Notes: a model not told the origin generated them from the sequence alone. Positions 52,801 through 64,000 are shown, counted from the first letter of the stretch. The stretch: 64,000 bases of DNA from Streptomyces capillispiralis (GCF_007829875.1 NZ_VIWV01000001.1:186001-250000); one strand, 5' to 3'. Made by a program: numbers and translations.

Positions 52801-55800
52801 CCACCGCCTCACGGGGACTCATCCCGAAGAACTCGGGGTCGAAGTCCCCGGCGTCGTGCAGGAAGCCGCCCGAGCGGGTGTACGACGTCCCGGACACACT
52901 CTTGTCCGGGTTGTAGAGGGACTCGACATCCCATCCGCGGTCGGCCGGGAAGTCCGACACGGCGTCGACGCCGTCGGACACCAGTCGCCACAGATCCTCG
53001 GGGGAGGACACACCGCCCGGATAACGGCACGCCATCCCCACGATCACGACCGGGTCGTCCGCCACCGACGGCAGCGACCCGACCGGCACCACCGCGGCCG
53101 GCTCCACCACACCGAACAACTCGTCCAACAGGTAACCCACCAGGGCGTTCGCCGTCGGAAAGTCGAACACCACCGTCGCCGGCAGGCGCAACCCGGTCGC
53201 CTTCCCCAGCCGGTTCCGCAACTCCACCGCCGTCAGCGAGTCGAAACCCAGATCCTGGAACGCACGCCCCGGATCCACCGTCTGCGCACCCGAATGACCC
53301 AGCACCACCGCGATCTGACCCCGCACCAGATCCAGCAGCACCTCACGCCGCTCGTCCCGGCCCAGACCCTCCAACCGCTGCACCAGACCCGCCGTCGCCA
53401 CCGAACCACCGGCAACCGACCGCCGCGCCCGCACCCGGATCAGACCACGTAGGAGGGTGGGTACCTCTTCCTCTGCGCGGAGTGCTGCCAGGTCGAGGCG
53501 CACGGGCAGGACGACGGGTTCACCGCCGGCCAGCGCGGCATCCATCAGCTCGGTACCGAGTGCGGGAGTCAGCGGCGGCATACCGGCACGGGTGATGCGA
53601 CGTCGGTCGGTCTCCGACAGCGTCCGGGTCATGCCCGCGTCCTGCGACCACGGACCCCACACCAGCGACACCGCCGGCAACCCCAGCGCACGACGCCGAC
53701 GCACCAGACCGTCCAGGAACGCATTACCGGCCGCATAAGCCGACTGACCGGCACTGCCGAACGTCCCCGCCACCGACGAGAACACCACGAACGCCGTGAG
53801 ATCGAGATCCTTGGTCGCCTCGTGCAGATGCCAGGCCGCGTCCACCTTCGGACGCAGCACCCGTGCGAGCCTCTCCCCCGTCAGCGACTCCACCACACCG
53901 TCGTCCAGCACACCCGCCGTATGCACCACCGCCCGCACCCGATACCGGCCCACCAGACCCGCCACCGCAGCCCCATCAGCCACATCACAGGCCTCCACCG
54001 ACACCCGCGCACCCAGCCCGGACAACTCGCCGACCAGAGCCTCAGCACCCTCGGCAGCCGCACCACGACGACTCACCAGCAACAGATCACGCACACCGTG
54101 CTCAACCACCAGATGCCGGGCCACCACACGACCCAGACCACCCGTACCACCCGTCACCAAAACCGTGCCCTCAGCCACATCCCAGGCGGACGCAGCCGAA
54201 GCGCCCCGCTCGGAGGACACGCGCGCCAGGCGAGGCACCAACACCTCACCACCACGCACCGCGACCTCGGCCTCGGCCTCACCCGCCGCCAGCACGGCAC
54301 CCAGCAGCTCGGCCGACAGCACCGCACCAGGCTCGACATCCAGCAGACCGAACCGCCCGGGATTTTCCAGCCTGGCGGAACGCACCAGTCCCCTGACCGG
54401 GGCGTCCGTCAGTTCGCCCGTGCCGTCGGACGCGCCGACGACGAAGATCAGACGGGACGCGGCGAACCTCTCGTCCGCCAGCCAGTCCCGCACGAGGTCC
54501 AGGGCCCGAGCGGCCGCCCGGTGCGCCGACTCGACCACGTCCGGCAGGGAGTTCGTCACGGCGACCAGCACCGTGCCGGGTACCTCGTTCGCCGCCAGTG
54601 CCTCGAGGTCGCCGGCGATGACCAGTCCGTCCGCGTCGGCGCCGATCACAGCGAGGATCTCGTCACCGAGCAGTGCGACCGGTTCCGGGGACCGGGTGCC
54701 GGTCGCGGCACGGGCGGGCACCCAGTCCACGTGGTAGAGGGGCTTCGCGTTGTTCACGGACCCGCCGTCGGCGGCCGAGGCGGACCGCACGACGAGGGAC
54801 TCGACCGAGGCCACGGGCGTACCGGCCGGGTCGACCAGCTCGACGGCCAGGGAGTCGTCACCGGTCCTGGTCAGCCGGACGCGCAGCGCGGAGGCGCCGG
54901 ACGCGTGCAGGCGCACCCCCTCCCAGGAGAAGGGCACACCGCCGAGCGGGGTGTCGTCACCGTCTTCGCCGGTGAAGGCGAAGGAGGCGTGCAGGGCGGC
55001 GTCGAAGAGCGCGGGGTGGAGCCCGTAGGTGCCGCCGTCGACGTTGTCGTCGAGCGCCACCTCGGCGAACACCTCGTCGCCCCGGCGCCAGGCGGAACGC
55101 AGGCCCCGGAAGACCGGTCCGTAGCGGAGGCCGGCTTCGGCGAGTACGTCGTAGCAGTCGGTGACGTCGACCGGTCGGGCGCCCTCCGGGGGCCACACGG
55201 ACGCGTCGAAGCCGGAGCGCACGACGGTCGTCCCGTCGGCCAGCGTGCCCGAGGCGTGCAGGTTCCAGGAGCCGCGGTCGTCGTCCGCGTCGTGTCGGGA
55301 GTGAACGGCGACGCTGCGACGCCCCGTCTCGTCCGGCTCACCGACGGTGATCTGGATGCGGGTGCCGCCGTGGTCGGGCAGCACCAGCGGTGCGGAGAGG
55401 GTCAGTTCCTCGACCGTGTCGCAGCCGACCTCGTCGGCCGCGCGGATCGCCAGCTCCAGCAGGGCCGTGCCCGGCACCACCACCGAGCCCCGCACCGCGT
55501 GGTCGGCCAGCCACGGGTGGGACTGCACCGACAGCCTGCCGGTGAATACCACCCCGTCGGCGCCCGCCAATTCGACGGCCGCCCCCAGCAGCGGGTGTCC
55601 CGGGGTGCCGAGGCCCGCGAGGCGGATGTCACCGGTGCCGGTGACGGATCCGGCGGGCCAGAAGTACTCGTGCTGGAAGGCGTACGTGGGCAGGTCCACG
55701 GGGCGGCCGCCGGTGCCGTCGAGCACGGCGGCCCAGTCGGCGTGGCCGCCGCGGACGTACAGCTCGGCCAACGCCCGCAGGGCGGTCGTGATTTCCTCGC

Positions 55801-58800
55801 GGTCCTTGCGCAGCAAAGGGACGAGGAGGGCGTCGTCGCCGGCGCTCTCACGCGCCATGCCGCTCAGCACACCGTCCGGGCCCAGCTCGACGAAGCGGGT
55901 GACGCCCTGAGCGGCCAGCGCACGGACACCGTCGTCGAAGCGCACGGCCTCGCGGACATGGGTCACCCAGTACGCGGCGGAAGCAAGCTGTTCGTCGTCG
56001 GCCGGCGTGCCCGTGACGTTCGAGACCACGGGGATACGGGGCGCACGGAACGACAGTCCTTGCACGACCGTGCGGAAGTCGTCCAGCATCGGTTCCATCA
56101 GCGGGGAGTGGAAGGCGTGCGACACCCGCAGCCGGGACGTACGACGCCCCAGCTCGCGGAACACCCCGGCAACGGCCTCCACCGCCGCCTCAGCGCCCGA
56201 AACCACCACCGACGACGGGCCGTTGACGGCCGCGACCGACACCTCGTCGGTCAGGTGCGGCAGCACCTCCGCCTCCGACGCCTCCACCGCCACCATCGCA
56301 CCACCAACCGGCAACGCCTGCATCAGCCGGCCACGAGCGGCCACCAACGCACACGCGTCCGCGAGAGAGAACACACCCGCCACATGCGCGGCAGCGACCT
56401 CACCGATCGAATGCCCGGCCACGAACTCCGGCCGCACACCCCACGACTCCACCAGCCGGAACAACGCCACCTCAACCGCGAACAAACCGGCCTGGGCGTA
56501 AACGGTCTGATTCAGCGCGTCCGCGTCCTCACCCCACACGACCTCACGCAACGGCCGGTCAAGGTGCTCATCCAGGCCCGCGCACACCGCGTCGAACGCC
56601 TCCGCGAACACCGGGAAACGAGCATGCAGCTCACGCCCCATACCCAGCCGCTGCGCACCCTGCCCCGAGAACAGGAACGCCGTGCGGCCCTGTTCGGTCG
56701 CGCCGACGATCGCGGCGGGGTCGCTCTCCCCCACGCACACCGCGGCCAGGCCGCGCACGGCGGACTCACGGTCGTCGGCGAGGACGACGGCACGGTGGTC
56801 GAAGACGGAGCGCTGCGTGGCCAGGGAGCGGCCGAGGTCCACGGCGCGCAGTTCGGGGGCGGCCTCGACGCGGGCCAGGAGGCGCGCGGCCTGGGCGTGC
56901 AGGGCGGCCTCGGTCTTGCCGGAGAGGACCCACGGAACCACTCCGGGCGCGAGGGAGGCGAGTCCGCCGCTTCCGGCGTCCTCCTCATCCGCCCTCTCGT
57001 ACTCGGGCTGTTCGAGGACGACGTGCGCGTTGGTGCCGCTGATACCGAACGAGGACACACCCGCACGGCGCGGCCCCGAACCCTGCGCCCACTCCACCGG
57101 CTCAGTCAGCAACTCCACCGCACCCGCCGACCAATCGACGTGCGACGACGGCGCATCCACATGCAGCGTCCGCGGCAGCACACCGTGCCGCATCGCCATC
57201 ACCATCTTGATCACACCCGCGACACCCGCAGCCGCCTGCGTGTGACCCAGGTTCGACTTCACCGACCCCAGCCACAACGGCCGGTCCTCGGGACGGTCCT
57301 GACCGTAGGTGGCGATCAGCGCCTGCGCCTCGATCGGGTCACCCAACGTCGTCCCCGTGCCATGCGCCTCCACGACATCCACGTCACCGACCGACAGCCC
57401 ACCACTGGCCAGCGCCTGACGGATCACCCGCTGCTGCGACGGACCGTTCGGCGCCGTCAGACCATTCGACGCACCATCCTGGTTCACCGCACTGCCCCGC
57501 ACCACGGCCAGCACCCGATGACCATTGCGCCGCGCGTCCGACAACCGCTCCAGCACCAGCATGCCCACGCCCTCGGACCAGCCGACCCCGTCGGCCGCAT
57601 CCGCGAACGAACGACACCGCCCGTCCGCCGACAACCCGCCCTGGCGCGAGAACTCCACGAACGTCATCGGCGTCGACATCACCGTCACACCACCGGCCAC
57701 CGCCAGCGAGCACTCACCCGACCGCAGCGCCTGCGCCGCCCAGTGCAACGCCACCAGCGACGACGAACACGCCGTGTCCACCGTCACCGCCGGACCCTCG
57801 AACCCGAACGTGTACGACACACGGCCGGAGGCGATGCTGGGGGCGCTGCCGTTGCTGCGGAAGCCTTCGTACTGCTCGTCGGTGAGCATGTTGCCGTAGT
57901 CGTTGTACATGACGCCGGCGAAGACGCCGGTCTGGCTGCCCCGCAGCGACACCGGGTCCATCCCGGCCCGCTCGATCGCCTCCCACGTCGTCTCCAGCAA
58001 CAGACGCTGCTGCGCGTCCGTCGCCACCGCCTCCCGCGGGCTCATCCCGAAGAAGTCCGCGTCGAAGGCACCCGCGTCGTGCAGGAAGCCACCGGCCTTG
58101 GTGTAGCTGGTGCCCGAGGCCTCCCGGTCGGGGTTGTAGAGGACGTCGGCGTCCCATCCGCGGTTGACGGGGAACTCGGACACGGCGTCGACGCCGTCGG
58201 ACACCAGTCGCCACAGATCCTCGGGGGAGGACACCCCGCCCGGATAACGGCACGCCATCCCCACGATCACGACCGGGTCGTCCGCCACCGACGGCAGGGA
58301 CCCGACCGGCACCACCGCGGCCGGCTCCGCCACACCGAACAACTCGTCCAGCAGGTAACCCACCAGGGCGTTCGCCGTCGGATAGTCGAACACCACCGTC
58401 GCCGGCAGGCGCAACCCGGTCGCCTTCCCCAGCCGGTTCCGCAACTCCACCGCCGTCAGCGAGTCGAAACCCAGATCCTGGAAGGCACGCCCCGGATCCA
58501 CCGTCTGCGCACCCGAATGACCCAGCACCACGGCGATCTGACCCCGTACCAGATCCAGCAGCACCTCACGCCGCTCGTCCCGGCCCAGACCCTCCAACCG
58601 CTGCACCAGACTCGCCGTCGCCACCGAACCACCGGCAACCGACCGCCGCGCCCGCACCCGGATCAGACCACGCAGCATGGGGTGGATGTCGCCCTGTTCC
58701 CGCAGGGCGGGGAGGTCGAGGCGCACGGGCAGGACGAGGGGTTCACCGGTGTCGAGTGCCGCGTCGAAGAGGGCCGCGCCCTGCTCGGCGGTGAGTTCCG

Positions 58801-61800
58801 GCATGCCGGCGCGGGCGATGCGGTGTACGTCGGTGTCGGAGAGGGTGCCGATCATGCCGGCGTCCTGGGTCCACGGGCCCCACGCGAGGGACGCGGCGGG
58901 CAGGCCGAGCGAGCGGCGGTGCCGGGCCAGGGCGTCGAGGAACGTGTTGCCCGCAGCGTAGTTGGCCTGGCCGGGGCCGCCGAGGATGCCCGACATGGAG
59001 GAGTAGAGCACGAAGGCGGTGAGGTCGAGGTCCTTGGTGGCCTCGTGCAGATGCCAGGCCGCGTCCACCTTCGGACGCAGCACACCCGCCAGCCTCTCTC
59101 CTGTCAGCGACTCCACCACACCGTCGTCCAGCACACCCGCCGTATGCACCACCGCCCGCACCCGATACCGGGCCACCAGACCCGCCACCGCAGCCCCATC
59201 AGCCACATCACAGGCCTCCACCGACACCCGCGCACCCAGCCCGGACAACTCGGCGACCAGAGTGTCCACACCCTCGGCAGCCGCACCACGACGACTCACC
59301 AGCAACAGATCACGCACACCGTGCTCAACCACCAGATGCCGGGCCACCACACGACCCAGACCACCCGTACCACCCGTCACCAGAACCGTGCCCCCGGCCA
59401 CGTCCCAGGCGGACGCAGCCGAAGCACCCCGCTCGGGGGACACGCGTGCCAGGCGAGGCACCAACACCTCACCACCACGCACCGCGACCTCGGCCTCGGT
59501 CTCACCCGCCGCCAGCACGGCACCCAGGAGTTCGGCCGACAGCACCGCACCAGGCTCGACGTCCAGCAGACCGAACCGCCCGGGGTGCTCCGACGCGGCC
59601 GACCTCGCCAGGCCCCACACACCGGTCCCGGTCAGGTCGTCACCCGTGACCGCGCCCCGCGTCACGAACACCAGACGCGACTGCGTGCACCGCTCGTCGG
59701 CCAGCCACGACCGCACCAGCTCCAGCGCCCACGTGGTGACGTCGTGCACGGCGTCCACCACCGCGGCGTTCTCGCGCGCGGCGGGCTGCGGTACGACGGC
59801 GAACACCGTCGCCGGTACCTCACCGGCCGTGAGGAGCGCGCCGATGTCGGTGTGGCGGGGTCCGGGCAGTGCGGCCAGGAGGTCGCCGGTGGTGGTGTCG
59901 AGGACGGCCGTGGTGGCGGTCTCGGTGCCGCTCGCCGGTGCGGCGGCGGGGGTCCACGTGAGGTGAAAGAGGGCGTCCCGGGTCGTGGTGTCGACGGCGG
60001 TGCCGGAGGCGACGGCGCGCAGCACCAGGTTCTCGATGGTGGCGACCGGTGCTCCGGTGGGGTCGGCGACGGCGACGGACGCGGACTCGTCGCCGGTCCG
60101 GGTCAGGCGGACGCGGACGGCCCGGGCGCCGGTGGCGTGCAGGGTGACGCCTTCCCAGGAGAACGGGACGACTCCCCGCGCGAGTCCGCCGAGGGCGGAG
60201 ATCTGCACGGACGCGTCGAGCAGCGCCGGGTGCAGGCCGAAGCCGGCCGCGTCGCGCTCGGCGGAGTCGGGGAGGGCGACCTCGGCGAACACGTCGTCGC
60301 CCCGGCGCCAGGCGGCGCGCAGGCCCTGGAAGAGGGGGCCGTACTCGTATCCGCCCTCGGCCATGCGCTCGTAGAGGCCCGTCAGGTCGACGGGCTCGGC
60401 ATCGGCGGGCGGCCAGACGGCGGTGTCAAAGGCGGCGGTGTCGAAAGCGGGAGCCGTGCCCGGGGCGAGGACGCCGGTGGCGTGCTCGGTCCAGGGCCGG
60501 TCGTCCTCGCCCTCCGGCCGGGAGCGGGCGGTGAGGACCCTGCGGCCCGCGGCGTCGGCCGGGCCGACCTGGAGGTGCAGTTGGACGCCGCCCTGTTCCG
60601 GAAGGACGAGGGGGGCCGCCAGGGTGAGTTCCTCGACGCGGTCGCAGCCGACCTCGTCCCCGGCCCGCACCGCGAGTTCGACGAAGGCGGTGCCGGGCAG
60701 CAGGACGTTGCCCATGACGACGTGTTCGCCCAGCCACGGGTGGGTGCGCAGGGAGAGGCGGGTGGTGAGGAGGAGACCGTCGGAGTCGGAGAACTCGACG
60801 GCCGCGCTGAGCAGGGGGTGGCCGGCGGAGCGCAGACCGGCGGACTCGACGTCCCCGGAGGATGCGTCGGGCGTGGGCCAGTAACGCTGGTGCTGGAAGG
60901 GATAGGTGGGGAGGTCGGTGAGCCGGGCTCCGGTTCCGGCGAGGTAGGCGGTCCAGTCGACCGTCTGGCCGTGTACCGCGAGCCGTGCGAGGGCGGTGAG
61001 GGCCGTGGTCTCCTCATCGCGGTCCTTGCGCAGAAGAGGTACGAGGAGGGCATCGTCGCCGGCGCTCTCACGCGCCATGCCGCTCAGCACACCGTCCGGA
61101 CCCAGCTCGACGAAGCGCGTGACACCCTGAGCGGCCAGCGCGCGGACACCGTCGTCGAAGCGCACGGCCTCGCGGACATGGGTCACCCAGTAGGCGGGCG
61201 ACGTCAGCTCGCCGGGCTCCGCCACAGCACCCGACACGTTCGAGACGACGGGCAGGCGCGGCTCACCGTAGGACAGCCCCTCCGCTACCGTGCGGAACTC
61301 CTCCAGCATCGGCTCCATCAGCGGCGAGTGGAAGGCGTGCGACACCCGCAGCCGGGACGTACGACGCCCCTGCTCACGGAACACCCCGGCTACGGCCTCC
61401 ACCGCCGCCTCAGCGCCCGAAACCACCACCGACGACGGCCCATTGACGGCCGCGACCGACACCTCACCCGTGAGGCGCGGCAGCACCTCCGCCTCCGACG
61501 CCTCCACCGCCACCATCGCACCACCAGCCGGCAACGCCTGCATCAGCCGGCCACGAGCGGCCACCAACGCACACGCGTCCGCGAGAGAGAACACGCCCGC
61601 CACATGCGCGGCAGCGACCTCACCGATCGAATGCCCGGCCACGAACTCCGGCCGCACACCCCACGACTCCACCAGCCGGAACAACGCCACCTCAACCGCG
61701 AACAAACCGGCCTGGGCGTACACGGTCCGGTTCAGCGCGTCCGCGTCCTCACCCCAGACCACATCGCGCAACGGCCGGTCCAGGTGCTCGTCCAAGCCCG

Positions 61801-63610
61801 CGCACACCGCGTCGAACGCCTCCGCGAACACCGGGGAACGAGCGTGCAGTTCACGCCCCATACCCAGCCGCTGCGCACCCTGACCCGAGAACAGGAAGGC
61901 GGTGGAGCCGCCCTGGGCGGTGCCTTCGAGGACGGCGGGGTGGGGTGCGGCGCCGGCGAGGGCGGTGAGGGCCTGGGCGGTGGTGTCGGGGTCGGTGGCG
62001 AGGATCACCGCGCGGTGCGGGAGCGGGGCGCGGCTGGTCGCCAGGGAGAGGGCGATGTCGGCGTGCCGGGGGCCGGCGGCCGGGGTGTCGACGTGTGCGA
62101 GGAGGCGTTCGGCCTGGGCGCGCAGCGCGGTCTCGGAGCGGGCGGACAGCAGCCACGGGGTCACGGCGGGGTCGACGGCCGGGGCCTCCGTGCCCGTGCC
62201 CTCGGATGCTTCCACTTCCTCGGGGAGGGGGGCCTGTTCCAGCAGGACGTGGGCGTTGGTGCCGCTGATGCCGAAGGCGGAGACGCCGGCGCGGCGGGGG
62301 TGCTCGGCGGTGGGCCAGTCGGTGGCCTCGGTGAGGAGTTCGACGGCGCCGGCGGTCCAGTCGACGTGGGAGGTGGGCGCGTCGACGTGCAGGATGCCGG
62401 GGAGGACTCCGTGGCGCATCGCCATGACCATCTTGATGACGCCCGCGACACCGGCCGCCGCCTGGGCGTGGCCGATGTTCGACTTGACGGCGCCGAGGCG
62501 CAGCGGCCGGTCGGCGGGCCGGCCCTGGCCGTAGGTGGCGAGGAGGGCCTGGGCCTCGATGGGATCGCCGAGGGTGGTGCCGGTGCCGTGGGCCTCGACG
62601 GCGTCGACCTGGTCGGGGGTGAGGCGGGCGTCGGCGAGGGCGGCCTCGATGACCCGGCGCTGGGAGGGCCCGTTGGGGGCGGTGAGGCGGCTGCTGGCAC
62701 CGTCCTGGTTGACGGCGGTGCCGCGGATGACGGCGAGGACCTGGTGGCCGTTGCGGCGGGCGTCGGAGAGCCGTTCGACGAGGAGGACGCCGACGCCCTC
62801 GCCCCAGGCGGTGCCGTCGGCGGCCTCGGCGAAGGGCTTGCAGCGGCCGTCGGGGGCGAGGCCGCGCTGGCGGGAGAACTCGGTGAACAGTTCGGTGGTC
62901 GGCATCATGGCGACGCCGCCGGCCAGGGCGAGGGAGCACTCGCCGGCGCGCAGGGCGCGGGTGGCGAGGTGGAGGGCGACGAGGGAGGAGGAGCAGGCGG
63001 TGTCGACGGTGACGGCCGGGCCCTCCAGGCCGAGGGTGTAGGAGATGCGGCCGGACAGGACGCTCATGGCGCCGCCGGTGAGGTTGTGGCCCTCGGTCTC
63101 CTCGGTGGTGCGGGCGAGGGAGCCGTAGTTGGTGTCGGCGCCGCCGACGAAGACGCCGGTGTCGGTGTTGCGGAGGGAGGCGGGGCTGATGCGGGCGCGT
63201 TCGACGGCCTCCCAGGCGGTCTCCAGCAGGAGCCGCTGCTGCGGGTCCATGGCGAGGGCTTCGCGGGGGGCGATGCCGAAGAGGTCGGCGTCGAAGTCGG
63301 CGGCGCCGTCGAGGAAGCCGCCCTCGCGGACGTAGCTCTTGCCGGGGGTGCCCGGGTCGGGGTCGTAGAGGGAGTCGAGGTCCCAGCCGCGGTCCTCGGG
63401 CAGCGGGCCGACGGCGTCGGTGCCGTCGGCGACGAGCCGCCACAGGTCCTCCGGGGAGCGGACGCCGCCGGGGAAGCGGCAGGCCATGCCGATGACGGCG
63501 ATCGGCTCGCTCTGGCCGGCCTCGACGGACTCCAGCCGCTGACGGGTGCGACGCAGGTCTGCGGTGACCTTCTTGAGGTAGTCGCGGAGCTTGTCTTCGG
63601 AGCTTGCCAT
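31568..63610 (-). CDS. fscC: Giant type I PKS with six polyene-forming modules (KS-AT-DH-KR-ACP) x6
   Basis: 10,680 residues. After an N-terminal coiled-coil docking segment ([20 protein letters not shown]) come six complete modules. KS active cysteines are at residues 206, 1948, 3689, 5428, 7148 and 8993. Phosphopantetheine serines are at 1717, 3458, 5198, 6922, 8666 and 10555. All six ATs carry GHSIGE and HAFHSP, so malonyl-CoA is the expected extender throughout. All DHs have HxxxGxxxxP and HPALxDA. All KRs have GGTGGLG and the Ser/Tyr/Asn set. No ER, MT or TE is present. The result is six successive trans double bonds, the core of the heptaene. It matches FscC of FR-008 (modules 5-10 in that scheme, from memory). 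The ATG at 63610 has AGAGGA 10 nt upstream. The upstream PKS gene ends 54 bp earlier. Confidence 0.94.
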   Translation of the reverse strand: MASSEDKLRDYLKKVTADLRRTRQRLESVEAGQSEPIAVIGMACRFPGGVRSPEDLWRLVADGTDAVGPLPEDRGWDLDSLYDPDPGTPGKSYVREGGFLDGAADFDADLFGIAPREALAMDPQQRLLLETAWEAVERARISPASLRNTDTGVFVGGADTNYGSLARTTEETEGHNLTGGAMSVLSGRISYTLGLEGPAVTVDTACSSSLVALHLATRALRAGECSLALAGGVAMMPTTELFTEFSRQRGLAPDGRCKPFAEAADGTAWGEGVGVLLVERLSDARRNGHQVLAVIRGTAVNQDGASSRLTAPNGPSQRRVIEAALADARLTPDQVDAVEAHGTGTTLGDPIEAQALLATYGQGRPADRPLRLGAVKSNIGHAQAAAGVAGVIKMVMAMRHGVLPGILHVDAPTSHVDWTAGAVELLTEATDWPTAEHPRRAGVSAFGISGTNAHVLLEQAPLPEEVEASEGTGTEAPAVDPAVTPWLLSARSETALRAQAERLLAHVDTPAAGPRHADIALSLATSRAPLPHRAVILATDPDTTAQALTALAGAAPHPAVLEGTAQGGSTAFLFSGQGAQRLGMGRELHARSPVFAEAFDAVCAGLDEHLDRPLRDVVWGEDADALNRTVYAQAGLFAVEVALFRLVESWGVRPEFVAGHSIGEVAAAHVAGVFSLADACALVAARGRLMQALPAGGAMVAVEASEAEVLPRLTGEVSVAAVNGPSSVVVSGAEAAVEAVAGVFREQGRRTSRLRVSHAFHSPLMEPMLEEFRTVAEGLSYGEPRLPVVSNVSGAVAEPGELTSPAYWVTHVREAVRFDDGVRALAAQGVTRFVELGPDGVLSGMARESAGDDALLVPLLRKDRDEETTALTALARLAVHGQTVDWTAYLAGTGARLTDLPTYPFQHQRYWPTPDASSGDVESAGLRSAGHPLLSAAVEFSDSDGLLLTTRLSLRTHPWLGEHVVMGNVLLPGTAFVELAVRAGDEVGCDRVEELTLAAPLVLPEQGGVQLHLQVGPADAAGRRVLTARSRPEGEDDRPWTEHATGVLAPGTAPAFDTAAFDTAVWPPADAEPVDLTGLYERMAEGGYEYGPLFQGLRAAWRRGDDVFAEVALPDSAERDAAGFGLHPALLDASVQISALGGLARGVVPFSWEGVTLHATGARAVRVRLTRTGDESASVAVADPTGAPVATIENLVLRAVASGTAVDTTTRDALFHLTWTPAAAPASGTETATTAVLDTTTGDLLAALPGPRHTDIGALLTAGEVPATVFAVVPQPAARENAAVVDAVHDVTTWALELVRSWLADERCTQSRLVFVTRGAVTGDDLTGTGVWGLARSAASEHPGRFGLLDVEPGAVLSAELLGAVLAAGETEAEVAVRGGEVLVPRLARVSPERGASAASAWDVAGGTVLVTGGTGGLGRVVARHLVVEHGVRDLLLVSRRGAAAEGVDTLVAELSGLGARVSVEACDVADGAAVAGLVARYRVRAVVHTAGVLDDGVVESLTGERLAGVLRPKVDAAWHLHEATKDLDLTAFVLYSSMSGILGGPGQANYAAGNTFLDALARHRRSLGLPAASLAWGPWTQDAGMIGTLSDTDVHRIARAGMPELTAEQGAALFDAALDTGEPLVLPVRLDLPALREQGDIHPMLRGLIRVRARRSVAGGSVATASLVQRLEGLGRDERREVLLDLVRGQIAVVLGHSGAQTVDPGRAFQDLGFDSLTAVELRNRLGKATGLRLPATVVFDYPTANALVGYLLDELFGVAEPAAVVPVGSLPSVADDPVVIVGMACRYPGGVSSPEDLWRLVSDGVDAVSEFPVNRGWDADVLYNPDREASGTSYTKAGGFLHDAGAFDADFFGMSPREAVATDAQQRLLLETTWEAIERAGMDPVSLRGSQTGVFAGVMYNDYGNMLTDEQYEGFRSNGSAPSIASGRVSYTFGFEGPAVTVDTACSSSLVALHWAAQALRSGECSLAVAGGVTVMSTPMTFVEFSRQGGLSADGRCRSFADAADGVGWSEGVGMLVLERLSDARRNGHRVLAVVRGSAVNQDGASNGLTAPNGPSQQRVIRQALASGGLSVGDVDVVEAHGTGTTLGDPIEAQALIATYGQDRPEDRPLWLGSVKSNLGHTQAAAGVAGVIKMVMAMRHGVLPRTLHVDAPSSHVDWSAGAVELLTEPVEWAQGSGPRRAGVSSFGISGTNAHVVLEQPEYERADEEDAGSGGLASLAPGVVPWVLSGKTEAALHAQAARLLARVEAAPELRAVDLGRSLATQRSVFDHRAVVLADDRESAVRGLAAVCVGESDPAAIVGATEQGRTAFLFSGQGAQRLGMGRELHARFPVFAEAFDAVCAGLDEHLDRPLREVVWGEDADALNQTVYAQAGLFAVEVALFRLVESWGVRPEFVAGHSIGEVAAAHVAGVFSLADACALVAARGRLMQALPVGGAMVAVEASEAEVLPHLTDEVSVAAVNGPSSVVVSGAEAAVEAVAGVFRELGRRTSRLRVSHAFHSPLMEPMLDDFRTVVQGLSFRAPRIPVVSNVTGTPADDEQLASAAYWVTHVREAVRFDDGVRALAAQGVTRFVELGPDGVLSGMARESAGDDALLVPLLRKDREEITTALRALAELYVRGGHADWAAVLDGTGGRPVDLPTYAFQHEYFWPAGSVTGTGDIRLAGLGTPGHPLLGAAVELAGADGVVFTGRLSVQSHPWLADHAVRGSVVVPGTALLELAIRAADEVGCDTVEELTLSAPLVLPDHGGTRIQITVGEPDETGRRSVAVHSRHDADDDRGSWNLHASGTLADGTTVVRSGFDASVWPPEGARPVDVTDCYDVLAEAGLRYGPVFRGLRSAWRRGDEVFAEVALDDNVDGGTYGLHPALFDAALHASFAFTGEDGDDTPLGGVPFSWEGVRLHASGASALRVRLTRTGDDSLAVELVDPAGTPVASVESLVVRSASAADGGSVNNAKPLYHVDWVPARAATGTRSPEPVALLGDEILAVIGADADGLVIAGDLEALAANEVPGTVLVAVTNSLPDVVESAHRAAARALDLVRDWLADERFAASRLIFVVGASDGTGELTDAPVRGLVRSARLENPGRFGLLDVEPGAVLSAELLGAVLAAGEAEAEVAVRGGEVLVPRLARVSSERGASAASAWDVAEGTVLVTGGTGGLGRVVARHLVVEHGVRDLLLVSRRGAAAEGAEALVGELSGLGARVSVEACDVADGAAVAGLVGRYRVRAVVHTAGVLDDGVVESLTGERLARVLRPKVDAAWHLHEATKDLDLTAFVVFSSVAGTFGSAGQSAYAAGNAFLDGLVRRRRALGLPAVSLVWGPWSQDAGMTRTLSETDRRRITRAGMPPLTPALGTELMDAALAGGEPVVLPVRLDLAALRAEEEVPTLLRGLIRVRARRSVAGGSVATAGLVQRLEGLGRDERREVLLDLVRGQIAVVLGHSGAQTVDPGRAFQDLGFDSLTAVELRNRLGKATGLRLPATVVFDFPTANALVGYLLDELFGVVEPAAVVPVGSLPSVADDPVVIVGMACRYPGGVSSPEDLWRLVSDGVDAVSDFPADRGWDVESLYNPDKSVSGTSYTRSGGFLHDAGDFDPEFFGMSPREAVATDAQQRLLLETTWEAIERAGMDPVSLRGSQTGVFAGVMYHDYATLLTGPEFEGYQGSGSAGSIASGRVSYTFGFEGPAVTVDTACSSSLVALHWAAQALRSGECSLAVAGGVTVMSTPMTFVEFSRQGGLSADGRCRSFADAADGVGWSEGVGMLVLERLSDARRNGHRVLAVVRGSAVNQDGASNGLTAPNGPSQQRVIRQALASGGLSTGDVDVVEAHGTGTTLGDPIEAQALIATYGQDRPEDRPLRLGTIKSNIGHAQAAAGVAGVIKMVMAMRHGVLPRTLHVDAPSSHVDWSAGAVELLTEPVEWAQGSGPRRAGVSSFGISGTNAHVVLEQPDADIEGAPEAARDPETASGVVPWVLSGKSEAALRAQAERLREFVAADGSEVRGLDLGFALATQRSLFDHRAVVLAQDKATALEAFAAGLPDAGVVEGLADGGRTAFLFSGQGSQRLGMGRELYARFPVFAEAFDAVCAGLDEHLDRPLRDVVWGDDEDALNRTAYAQAGLFALEVALYRLLDAWGVRPDYVAGHSIGEVAAAHVAGVFSLADACALVAARGRLMQALPAGGAMVAVEASEAEVLPHLTDEVSVAAVNGPSSLVISGAEAAVEAVAGVFREQGRRTSRLRVSHAFHSPLMEPMLDDFRTVIEDLTFSEPRLPLVSNVSGGLAAAGELSTPAYWVTHVRDAVRFDDGVRVLAEQGVTRFLELGPDGVLSGMARESAGDEAHLIPLLRKDRDEETAALTALARLHVAGARVDWAAYLTGTGARAGTVDLPTYAFQRQRYWPAGALTRAGDVRFAGLGAAEHPLLGAAVELAGTEGSEGVVFTGRLSVQSHPWLADHAVRGSVLVPGTALLELAIRAADEVGCDTVEELTLSAPLVLPDHGGTRIQVRIGTPDVDGRCTLGIHARGEDDVQAPWTVHATGILAPAAPAAPAAPAASAASVAPEASAASGNEVRSAFDASVWPPKDARAVDVTDCYERLADAGFAYGPAFRGLRAAWHRGDELFAEVALDEETDGSAFGLHPALFDAALHAFALDDDGRGGVPFSWTGVTLHASGASALRVRLTRDADGTMALELADPAGAPVASVDSLVVRPLVAGQLSATAHASLYQVDWVQARGTRAAEASSAPVTVSGAAELEALVQGEVPATVLATVPGTADGVVGSVHDAAVWALELVRSWLANERCAQSRLVFVTRGATDGGDLAGAAVWGLVRSAVSEHPGRFGLLDIEPETGLPAELPGAALAVNEVEVAVRGGEVLVPRLARVSSERGASAASAWDVAEGTVLVTGGTGGLGRVVARHLVVEHGVRDLLLVSRRGAAAEGAEALVGELSGLGARVSVEACDVADAAAVAGLVGRYRVRAVVHTAGVLDDGVVESLTGERLARVLRPKVDAAWHLHEATKDFDLTAFVVFSSVAGTFGSAGQSAYAAGNAFLDGLVRRRRALGLPAVSLVWGPWSQDAGMTRTLSETDRRRITRAGLPPVTVEQGVALFDAAMAADAAVVLPVRLDFPALRAQGEIPPLLSGLIRTSARRAAATGSVETTGLAERLTVLGETERHEVMLDLVRGHIALVLGHSGAQTVNPNRAFQDLGFDSLTAVELRNRLGKATGLRLPATVVFDYPTAELLADHLLDTVLGTVRDVVVPVGSLPSVADDPVVIVGMACRYPGGVSSPEDLWRLVSDGVDAVSDFPADRGWDVESLYNPDKSVSGTSYTRSGGFLHDAGAFDADFFGMSPREAVATDAQQRLLLETTWEAIERAGMDPVSLRGSQTGVFAGVMYSDYGSILADEQYEGYRGNGSAGSIASGRVSYTFGFEGPAVTVDTACSSSLVALHWAAQALRSGECSLAVAGGVTVMATPTAFVEFSRQGALSADGRCKAFSDTADGAGWSEGAGVLVLERLSDARRNGHRVLAVVRGSAVNQDGASNGLTAPNGPSQQRVIRQALASGGLSTGDVDVVEAHGTGTTLGDPIEAQALIATYGQERPEDRPLRLGSVKSNLGHTQAAAGVAGVIKMVMAMRHGVLPRTLHVDAPSSHVDWSAGAVELLTEPVEWAQGSGPRRAGVSSFGISGTNAHVILEQPEFPGESVSAATDADDTDTAVLVPWVLSGKSEAALRAQAERLREFVAADGSEVRGVDLGFALATQRSLFDHRAVVLAQDKATALEALAAGLPDAGLVDGVAGTGRTAFLFSGQGAQRLGMGRELHARFPVFAEAFDAVCAGLDEHLDRPLREVVWGDDEDALNRTAYAQAGLFAVEVALFRLVESWGVRPEFVAGHSIGEVAAAHVAGVFSLADACALVAARGRLMQALPAGGAMVAVEASEAEVLPHLTDEVSVAAVNGPSSVVISGTEAAVEAVGGVFREQGRRTTRLRVSHAFHSPLMEPMLDDFRTVAENLSYADPLLPVVSNVTGRVSAPGELTTPAYWVTHVREAVRFDDGVRALAAQGVTRFVELGPDGVLSGMARESAGDDAHLIPLLRKDRGEESAALTALARLHVAGARVDWAAYFAGTGASTVDLPTYAFQRRTYWPENSTVTAAADARAAGLDASDHPLLGAVVALPDSGGVVLTGRLSVEAQPWLADHVVLGRTLLPGTGLVELALKAGEAVGCATLDELTLAAPLVLPERGAVQVRVVVGPQDAAHRTLAVYSRPEDAEDALWTTHASGFLVEGVVPAEFDLAQWPPVGAEVVPVEGAYEVFRERGYGYGPVFRGLRAVWRRGEELFAEVALPQESVGEAGGFGLHPALLDASMHAAILNDGEGETVIPFAWNSVRLHAVGASAVRVRIGKLDGRAVTLSVADVTGAPVMSVGSMAGRPVSADQLGTASGDAGALYGIEWVPGTAGAAGAAWTPWEEVAEAEDVPETVVLDCGADTGADGGVDVPVGVRSVVHRVLGVVQEWLAGERFAGSRLVVVTRNAVPVGSAGDVVQAPVWGLVRAALSENPGRFALADVDGDGGTDTDADVDVAVAAVVAGEPEVAVRDGAVLVPRLTRLPSPAPQDVPALDAPGAVLITGGTGGLGAVVARYLVAERGVRDLVLTSRRGPDAPGATELAEELQGRGARVDIVACDVSDREAVRALVTSLATDRGLLAVVHAAGVGDNGLVGALSPERVDGVLAPKADAAWWLHEATRGLDLAAFVLFSSAGGLVLTAGQGNYAAANVFLDALAARRRAEGLPATSMAYGFWDVGAGLGQYLSEVDRRRMASQGLPVLSHDAGLELFAAGLDHGEATVVPLRVDTAALRTRTDEIPALLRALAPATRRHAAPAANTVTPAGGLADRLAGLTPGERHRTVLQLVRSQVAAVLGHGSAEAIGPDRAFQELGFDSLAATELRNQLNSLTGLRLPATLVFDHPNALAVTEHIEEKLAGLGTRSTASGRTDASVRLAANEPIAIIGMACRYPGGVASPEDLWRLVADGVDTVSDMPDDRGWDLEGLYDPEPGADGKSYTRRGSFLYDAAQFDPGFFGISPREALYMDPQQRLLLETSWEALERAGIDPASLRGSRTGVFAGVMYHDYALNVSPSGTAGGSVVSGRLSYTYGWEGPAVTVDTACSSSLVALHLAVQALRSGECSLAVAGGATVMSTPGMFVEFSRQRGLSVDGRCKAFAGAADGVGWSEGVGLLLVERLSDAVRNGHRVLAVVRGTAVNQDGASNGFTAPNGPSQQRVIRQALEAAGVAASEVDVVEAHGTGTTLGDPIEAQALLATYGQDRPADRPLLLGSIKSNIGHAQAAAGVAGVIKMVMAMEHGAVPRTLHVDRPSPHVDWTEGNAELVVEARPWPDAAHPRRASVSAFGLSGTNAHVVLEQAPAPAPAAGTRPAEDGDRTTRPAPPLPWTVSAASPEALRAQAGRLLSHLTDRPDQDPLDTAYALATSRTVLESRAVVLGAGRADLLDGLRALARGDSTPAVLHGTARDGGSTAFLFSGQGSQRLGMGRELHARFPVFAEAFDAVCAGLDEHLDRPLRDVVWGDDEDALNRTAYAQAGLFALEVALYRLLDAWGVRPDYVAGHSIGEITAAHVAGVFSLADACALVAARGRLMQALPAGGAMVAVEASEAEVLPHLTDEVSVAAVNGPSSVVISGTEAAVEAVAGVFREQGRRTSRLRVSHAFHSPLMEPMLDDFRTVAENLSYADPLLPVVSNVTGRISAPGELTTPAYWVTHVREAVRFADGVQALRAAGVGRYVEVGPEAVLTGMARTCLDDTGVLLVPTARKGRDEADALLTALGRLHSDGAFVDWAAYFAGTGARTVDLPTYAFQRQRYWLHATDGATGVPAGAGLDASDHPLLGAVVALPDSGGVVLTGRLSVEAQPWLADHVVLGRTLLPGAVLVELSLTAGEAVGFRTLEELALAAPLVLPEHGGVQLRVVVGPENGGRRTVAVYSRPEDTPQDWSTHASGFLVEGVVPAEFDLAQWPPVGAEVVPVEGAYEVFRERGYGYGPVFRGLRAVWRRGEELFAEVALPQESVGEAGGFGLHPALLDASMHAAILNDGEGETVIPFAWNSVRLHAVGASAVRVRIDRSDDGGMRIAVADVSGAPVMSVGSMVGRPVSADQLGTASGDAGALYGIEWVPGPSAAPAAEWAPWEALPADGDIPGTVVLDCGAGADTGADGGVDVPVGVRSVVHRVLGVVQEWLAGERFAGSRLVVVTRGAVPVGSAGDVVQAPVWGLVRAALSENPGRFALADVDGDGGTDTDTDVDTDVDAAVAAVVAGEPEVAVRGGAVLVPRLTRLPSPAPQDVPAPDDEPEAHRPVAALDGTGAVLITGGTGGLGAVVARYLVAERGVRDLVLTSRRGPDAPGATELADELTALGARVEVLACDVSDRDTVTRLVGSLASDRGLLAVVHAAGVGDNGLVGALSPERVDGVLAPKADAAWWLHEATRGLDLAAFVLFSSAGGLVLTAGQGNYAAANVFLDTLAARRRAEGLPATSMAYGFWDVGAGLGQYLSEVDRRRMASQGLPVLSHDAGLELFAAGLDHGEATVVPLRVDTAALRTRTDEVPALLRALAPTVRRAAAAGTAGPAGEEAPAQRLAALPAAERHRTVLRLVRSQVAAVLGHGSAEAIGPDRAFQELGFDSLAATELRNQLNSLTGLRLPATLVFDHPNALAVTEFVEAELAAAYPESGDEADGDAGEDGVRRALRSIPTRRLRDAGLMDVLLELADDDGGVSAHAEALADQEEQDTDLYDGPDGAVDTGPAAQDVPLTEASGVPGTSGNSATPDALRAARAETARLRRDNRRLTAAQHEPIAIVGMACRYPGGVTSPEDLWRLVTDGADAITPFPEDRGWDLSMLRDPEAKHPDGYYAREGGFLDGAADFDPGFFGISPREALAMDPQQRLALELSWEALERAGIDPGSLKGSRTGVFAGVMYHDYPGSDGNGSVVTGRISYKLGLEGPAVSVDTACSSSLVALHLAVQALRQGDCSLAVTGGVTVLATPGVFVEFGRQGGLAPDGRCKSFAAAADGTGFSEGAGFLVVERLSDALRNGHEVLAVVRGSAVNQDGASNGLTAPNGPSQRRVIRQALANARLAADQIDAVEAHGTGTTLGDPIEAQALLATYGQDRPEERPLWLGSVKSNIGHTQAAAGVAGVIKMVMAMRHGVLPATLNVDAPSDQVDWTTGSVALLTEQREWAGTGRPRRAGVSSFGISGTNAHVIVEQAPAAAPTAPAVPGAADDDARPAPAAVVPWLLSARDQDALRAQAGRLLAHVQEAGTAGADAPRPLDVAYSLATTRAAFEHRVAVVGADRDGLLAALGAVARGEEPATTAREGLLAVLFPGQGSQRLGMGRDLYERFPVFAEAFDAACAGLDEHLERPLREVVWGDDEDALNATAYTQAALFALGTALYRLAESFGVVPEYVAGHSIGEITAAHVAGVFTLEEACALVAARGSLMQALPAGGAMAAVQATEAEVLPHLTDGVGIAAVNGPASVVVSGSGPDVEKVTAVFREQGRRTTALRVSHAFHSPLMEPMLEDFRAVLERLSPQPPALPVVSNLTGALATAEELCSADYWVRHVREAVRFSDGVNTLHEQGVTRFLELGPDGVACAMARETLPDTAVTVTAQRRTTPGETALVDALARLHGHGVPVDWARFFAGLGARRVALPTYAFQRRRFWPTEMHLGAGAEAAGLTTADHPLLGGAVELAGTDGHLFTGRLSVGTHGWLADHVVMGAVLVPGTALLELAVHAGTSLGCELVEELTLAAPLVLPARGTVQLQVGVGAPDDTGRRPLGIHSRPADDPAATWTTHAEGVLATGPAASAATDFDASVWPPEKAEPLDTDGLYERFEDAGFVYGPVFRGLRTAWRRDGEVFAEVALPDGTDGGAYGLHPALFDAALHATALAGTAADGDTPQDGEAPQDGDAPRGGGTSQGGGVPFAWNGVSLHAVGASTVRIRLSRADDGTLAIAVADTAGAPVATVDSLVTRPISAEQLGAGTDAERDSLFALDWIPAPEQQATTAANAAGTEPVRVALIGGPDDGALDAAVRAAGAAADRYADLTALADTAADGPVPPVVLLPVHTGTGAAGPAPADMAGAAHTATTRVLGTLGTWLADERFTASRLVVVTRGATDGTDPAAAAVWGLIRAAQAEHPGRFTLLDLEDADAGTDLPPAVLAPASDEPQLAVRERRVLVPRLVRATTPAERGTAGWDAGGTVLVTGGTGGLGAAVARHLVTEHGARSLLLVSRSGPAADGAAELAAALEAEGARVTVAACDVTDRAAVDRLLAEVPADRPLRAVIHAAGVLDDGMIDTLTPERLAAVLRPKADAAWHLHEATRGLPLDAFVLFSSVAGTLGNAGQANYAAGNAFLDALARHRRSQGLPALSLGWGPWTRGSGMTGELGEADIARMTRAGMPPMEPEQGLALFDVLRTADADAGAAVLPVRLDLGALRSLGEIPPLFRSLIRVASRRAAPAAGAEAAAADLTQRLSGLTPAEGREALLELVRGQIATVLGHGDLADVEPTRPFQDLGFDSLTSVELRNRLGALTGTRLPATLLFDYPTPGELVAHLYARVAPAPADGPEAVLAELDRLEKSITGIEVGADLFEQVAGRLEVLRSKWQSLRTEASAASTEKDDAFDFDSATDEEVFDMLDNELGLS
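31800..37112 (-). other. FscC module 6: KS-AT-DH-KR-ACP
   Basis: KS about 37112-35870 (Cys at 36632-36634, in SVDTACSSS). AT about 35545-34640, malonyl type, with [10 protein letters not shown] about 34463-33560, with [11 protein letters not shown] and an inserted Gly/Asp/Pro/Gln-rich repeat. KR about 32910-32290, LDD type. ACP Ser at 31946-31948. Confidence 0.88.
33741..33818 (-). repeat. Short in-frame repeat in the module 6 DH
   Basis: About four degenerate 18-bp units (CCGTCCTGCGGTGCCTCG type on the plus strand) encode [24 protein letters not shown] in a surface loop of the DH. Confidence 0.75.
37113..37489 (-). other. Docking-domain-like linker between FscC modules 5 and 6
   Basis: About 125 residues link ACP5 to KS6, where the other module junctions have only about 20-30. 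The first part ([20 protein letters not shown], about 37370-37435) resembles the helix that starts C-terminal docking tails. An acidic disordered stretch follows, then a charged heptad-like helix ([19 protein letters not shown], about 37115-37180) like an N-terminal docking coiled coil. Confidence 0.7.
37490..42662 (-). other. FscC module 5: KS-AT-DH-KR-ACP, variant KR
   Basis: KS about 42662-41410 (Cys at 42167-42169). AT about 41078-40190, malonyl type. DH about 39985-39200, with [13 protein letters not shown] about 38574-37975, again AGVGDNG. ACP Ser at 37613-37615. Its DH-KR-ACP half is closest to that of module 4. Confidence 0.87.
42740..47842 (-). other. FscC module 4: KS-AT-DH-KR-ACP, variant KR
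   Basis: KS about 47842-46565 (Cys at 47327-47329). AT about 46255-45370, malonyl type. DH about 45165-44360, with [11 protein letters not shown] and [12 protein letters not shown] about 43799-43205, with GNYAAAN but AGVGDNG in place of AGVLDDG. ACP Ser at 42845-42847 in [12 protein letters not shown]. Confidence 0.87.
47900..53058 (-). other. FscC module 3: KS-AT-DH-KR-ACP
   Basis: KS about 53058-51785 (Cys at 52544-52546). AT about 51470-50590, malonyl type. DH about 50375-49510, with [11 protein letters not shown] and an Ala/Ser/Pro-rich insert between its two halves. KR about 48955-48395, LDD type. ACP Ser at 48017-48019. Confidence 0.88.
49944..50015 (-). repeat. 9-bp tandem repeat in the module 3 DH
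   Basis: Eight 9-bp units of GCCGCAGGA/GCCGCAGAA type (plus-strand reading) encode Ala/Pro/Ser triplets in a loop of the dehydratase double hot-dog. Confidence 0.88.
53130..58282 (-). other. FscC module 2: KS-AT-DH-KR-ACP
   Basis: KS about 58282-57010 (Cys at 57767-57769). AT about 56690-55800, malonyl type. DH about 55600-54780, with [11 protein letters not shown] and [12 protein letters not shown] about 54172-53615, LDD type with [10 protein letters not shown] Ser at 53237-53239. Confidence 0.88.
58340..63508 (-). other. FscC module 1: KS-AT-DH-KR-ACP
   Basis: KS about 63508-62235 (Cys at 62993-62995). AT about 61905-60990, malonyl type. DH about 60830-59990, with [11 protein letters not shown] at 60690-60724 and HPALLDAS near 60220. 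KR about 59395-58830 with AGVLDDG (B-type LDD) and YAAGN. ACP Ser at 58460-58462. Confidence 0.88.
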
Positions 63611-63664
63611 GGGGGTGGAATCCTCTGGTTCTGGCTGGAAGGACGCGGGGCCGGGCCGGGTGGG

Positions 63665-64000
63665 TCAGGCGAGGCCGAGTTCGTTGTCGATCAGGTCGAA
63701 CATCTCGTCGTCCGTGGTGGTGTCGAGGTCGGTGTCGTCGCGCTCGCCGGTGGTCTCCGTGGTGGCGTCGAGCTTCCACTGGAGGGCCTGGAGGCGCTTG
63801 GCCAGGCGGGCCCGGTCCTGGTCGTCGAGTTCGGTGCCGTGCACGGCGGCTTCGAGGTCGGCCAGTTCGGCGAAGACGGGCTGGTCCGCGTCGCCGGGTC
63901 CGGTGCCGCCGGTGCCGAGTTCGTCCCGCAGGTGGCGGACGAGGGCGGCCGGGTCCGGGTGGTCGAAGATGAGGGTGGTGGGCAGGGTCAGGCCCGTCTC
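63665..64000 (-). CDS. fscB: 3' end of the upstream type I PKS (ACP end plus docking tail), partial
   Basis: The last 111 codons of a minus-strand gene that continues beyond the window. The start of the fragment, ETGLTLPTTLIFDHPDPAAL, is the end of an ACP. It is followed by a helical docking region (FAELADLEAAVHG, then DDQDRARLAKRLQALQWKL) and an acidic tail ending DDEMFDLIDNELGLA, then TGA at 63665-63667. It lies 54 bp upstream of fscC, so the two are surely co-transcribed and functionally consecutive. The symbol fscB is inferred from the order in FR-008; modules and domains are not visible here. Confidence 0.85.
   Translation of the reverse strand, partial: ETGLTLPTTLIFDHPDPAALVRHLRDELGTGGTGPGDADQPVFAELADLEAAVHGTELDDQDRARLAKRLQALQWKLDATTETTGERDDTDLDTTTDDEMFDLIDNELGLA

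Noticed and set aside
44147..53452. 3101-codon plus-strand open frame opposite fscC
   Set aside because: Its His/Arg/Gln-rich repeats mirror the repeated KS/AT/KR codons of fscC. It shows no domain and no ribosome site, so it is a shadow of the real gene.
48363..54268. Assembly duplication
   Set aside because: The copies are embedded in modules that differ clearly on both sides, and carry a few scattered differences. True module repeats are the simpler reading, though long reads would settle it.

Overview
The window is very GC-rich, with Streptomyces-style ribosome sites, GTG/TTG starts and long perfect hairpins as terminators. I read it as about 60 kb of an aromatic heptaene (candicidin/FR-008/levorin family) polyene macrolide gene cluster from a Streptomyces, preceded by 4.2 kb of ordinary chromosome. 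Gene content and order match what I remember of the FR-008/candicidin cluster, so I use its fsc symbols. They rest on family recognition and order, not on a database search.

Layout. 1-4187: flanking genes, a PAS-GAF-PP2C phosphatase, a membrane-anchored endonuclease/exonuclease/phosphatase-fold protein, and on the minus strand a secreted GH64 beta-1,3-glucanase under a CebR-like palindrome. 4350-15244 (minus strand): pabC (ADC lyase), the PAS-LuxR activator fscRI, and three large LAL regulators read as a coupled operon fscRIV-fscRIII-fscRII. 15582-30678 (plus strand): mycosaminyltransferase fscMI, aminotransferase fscMII, P450 fscP, ferredoxin fscFE, type II thioesterase fscTE, fused ADC synthase pabAB, loading/first-extension PKS fscA, and ABC exporter fscTI-fscTII. 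30679-31567: a convergent non-coding gap with a canonical terminator, a 23-bp G-rich tandem repeat and a 24-bp perfect inverted repeat. 31568-63610 (minus strand): one 10,680-residue PKS, fscC, with six KS-AT-DH-KR-ACP modules. 63665-64000: the 3' end of the upstream PKS gene (probably fscB), which continues outside the window.

How it works together. PabAB turns chorismate into 4-amino-4-deoxychorismate and PabC lyses it to p-aminobenzoate. The CoA-ligase-like domain of FscA activates PABA, and FscA adds one malonate without reduction, giving the p-aminophenyl ketone. FscB (outside) passes the chain to FscC, whose six malonyl-specific dehydrating modules build six conjugated double bonds. Later PKS proteins and the releasing TE lie outside. 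FscP/FscFE oxidise a methyl branch, FscMII makes mycosamine and FscMI attaches it, FscTE edits stalled chains, and FscTI/TII export the product. Two sites resembling the PimM operator, one before fscMI and one before fscA, suggest direct control by FscRI.

I do not see an entirely new system. The least routine observations are a fused pair of docking-domain remnants inside FscC between its fifth and sixth modules, a variant KR sub-family in modules 4 and 5, near-identical blocks shared between modules, two LAL regulators with altered Walker A motifs, a four-copy tandem repeat at the 5' end of pabC, and a hairpin in most of the larger gaps of the plus-strand gene run.
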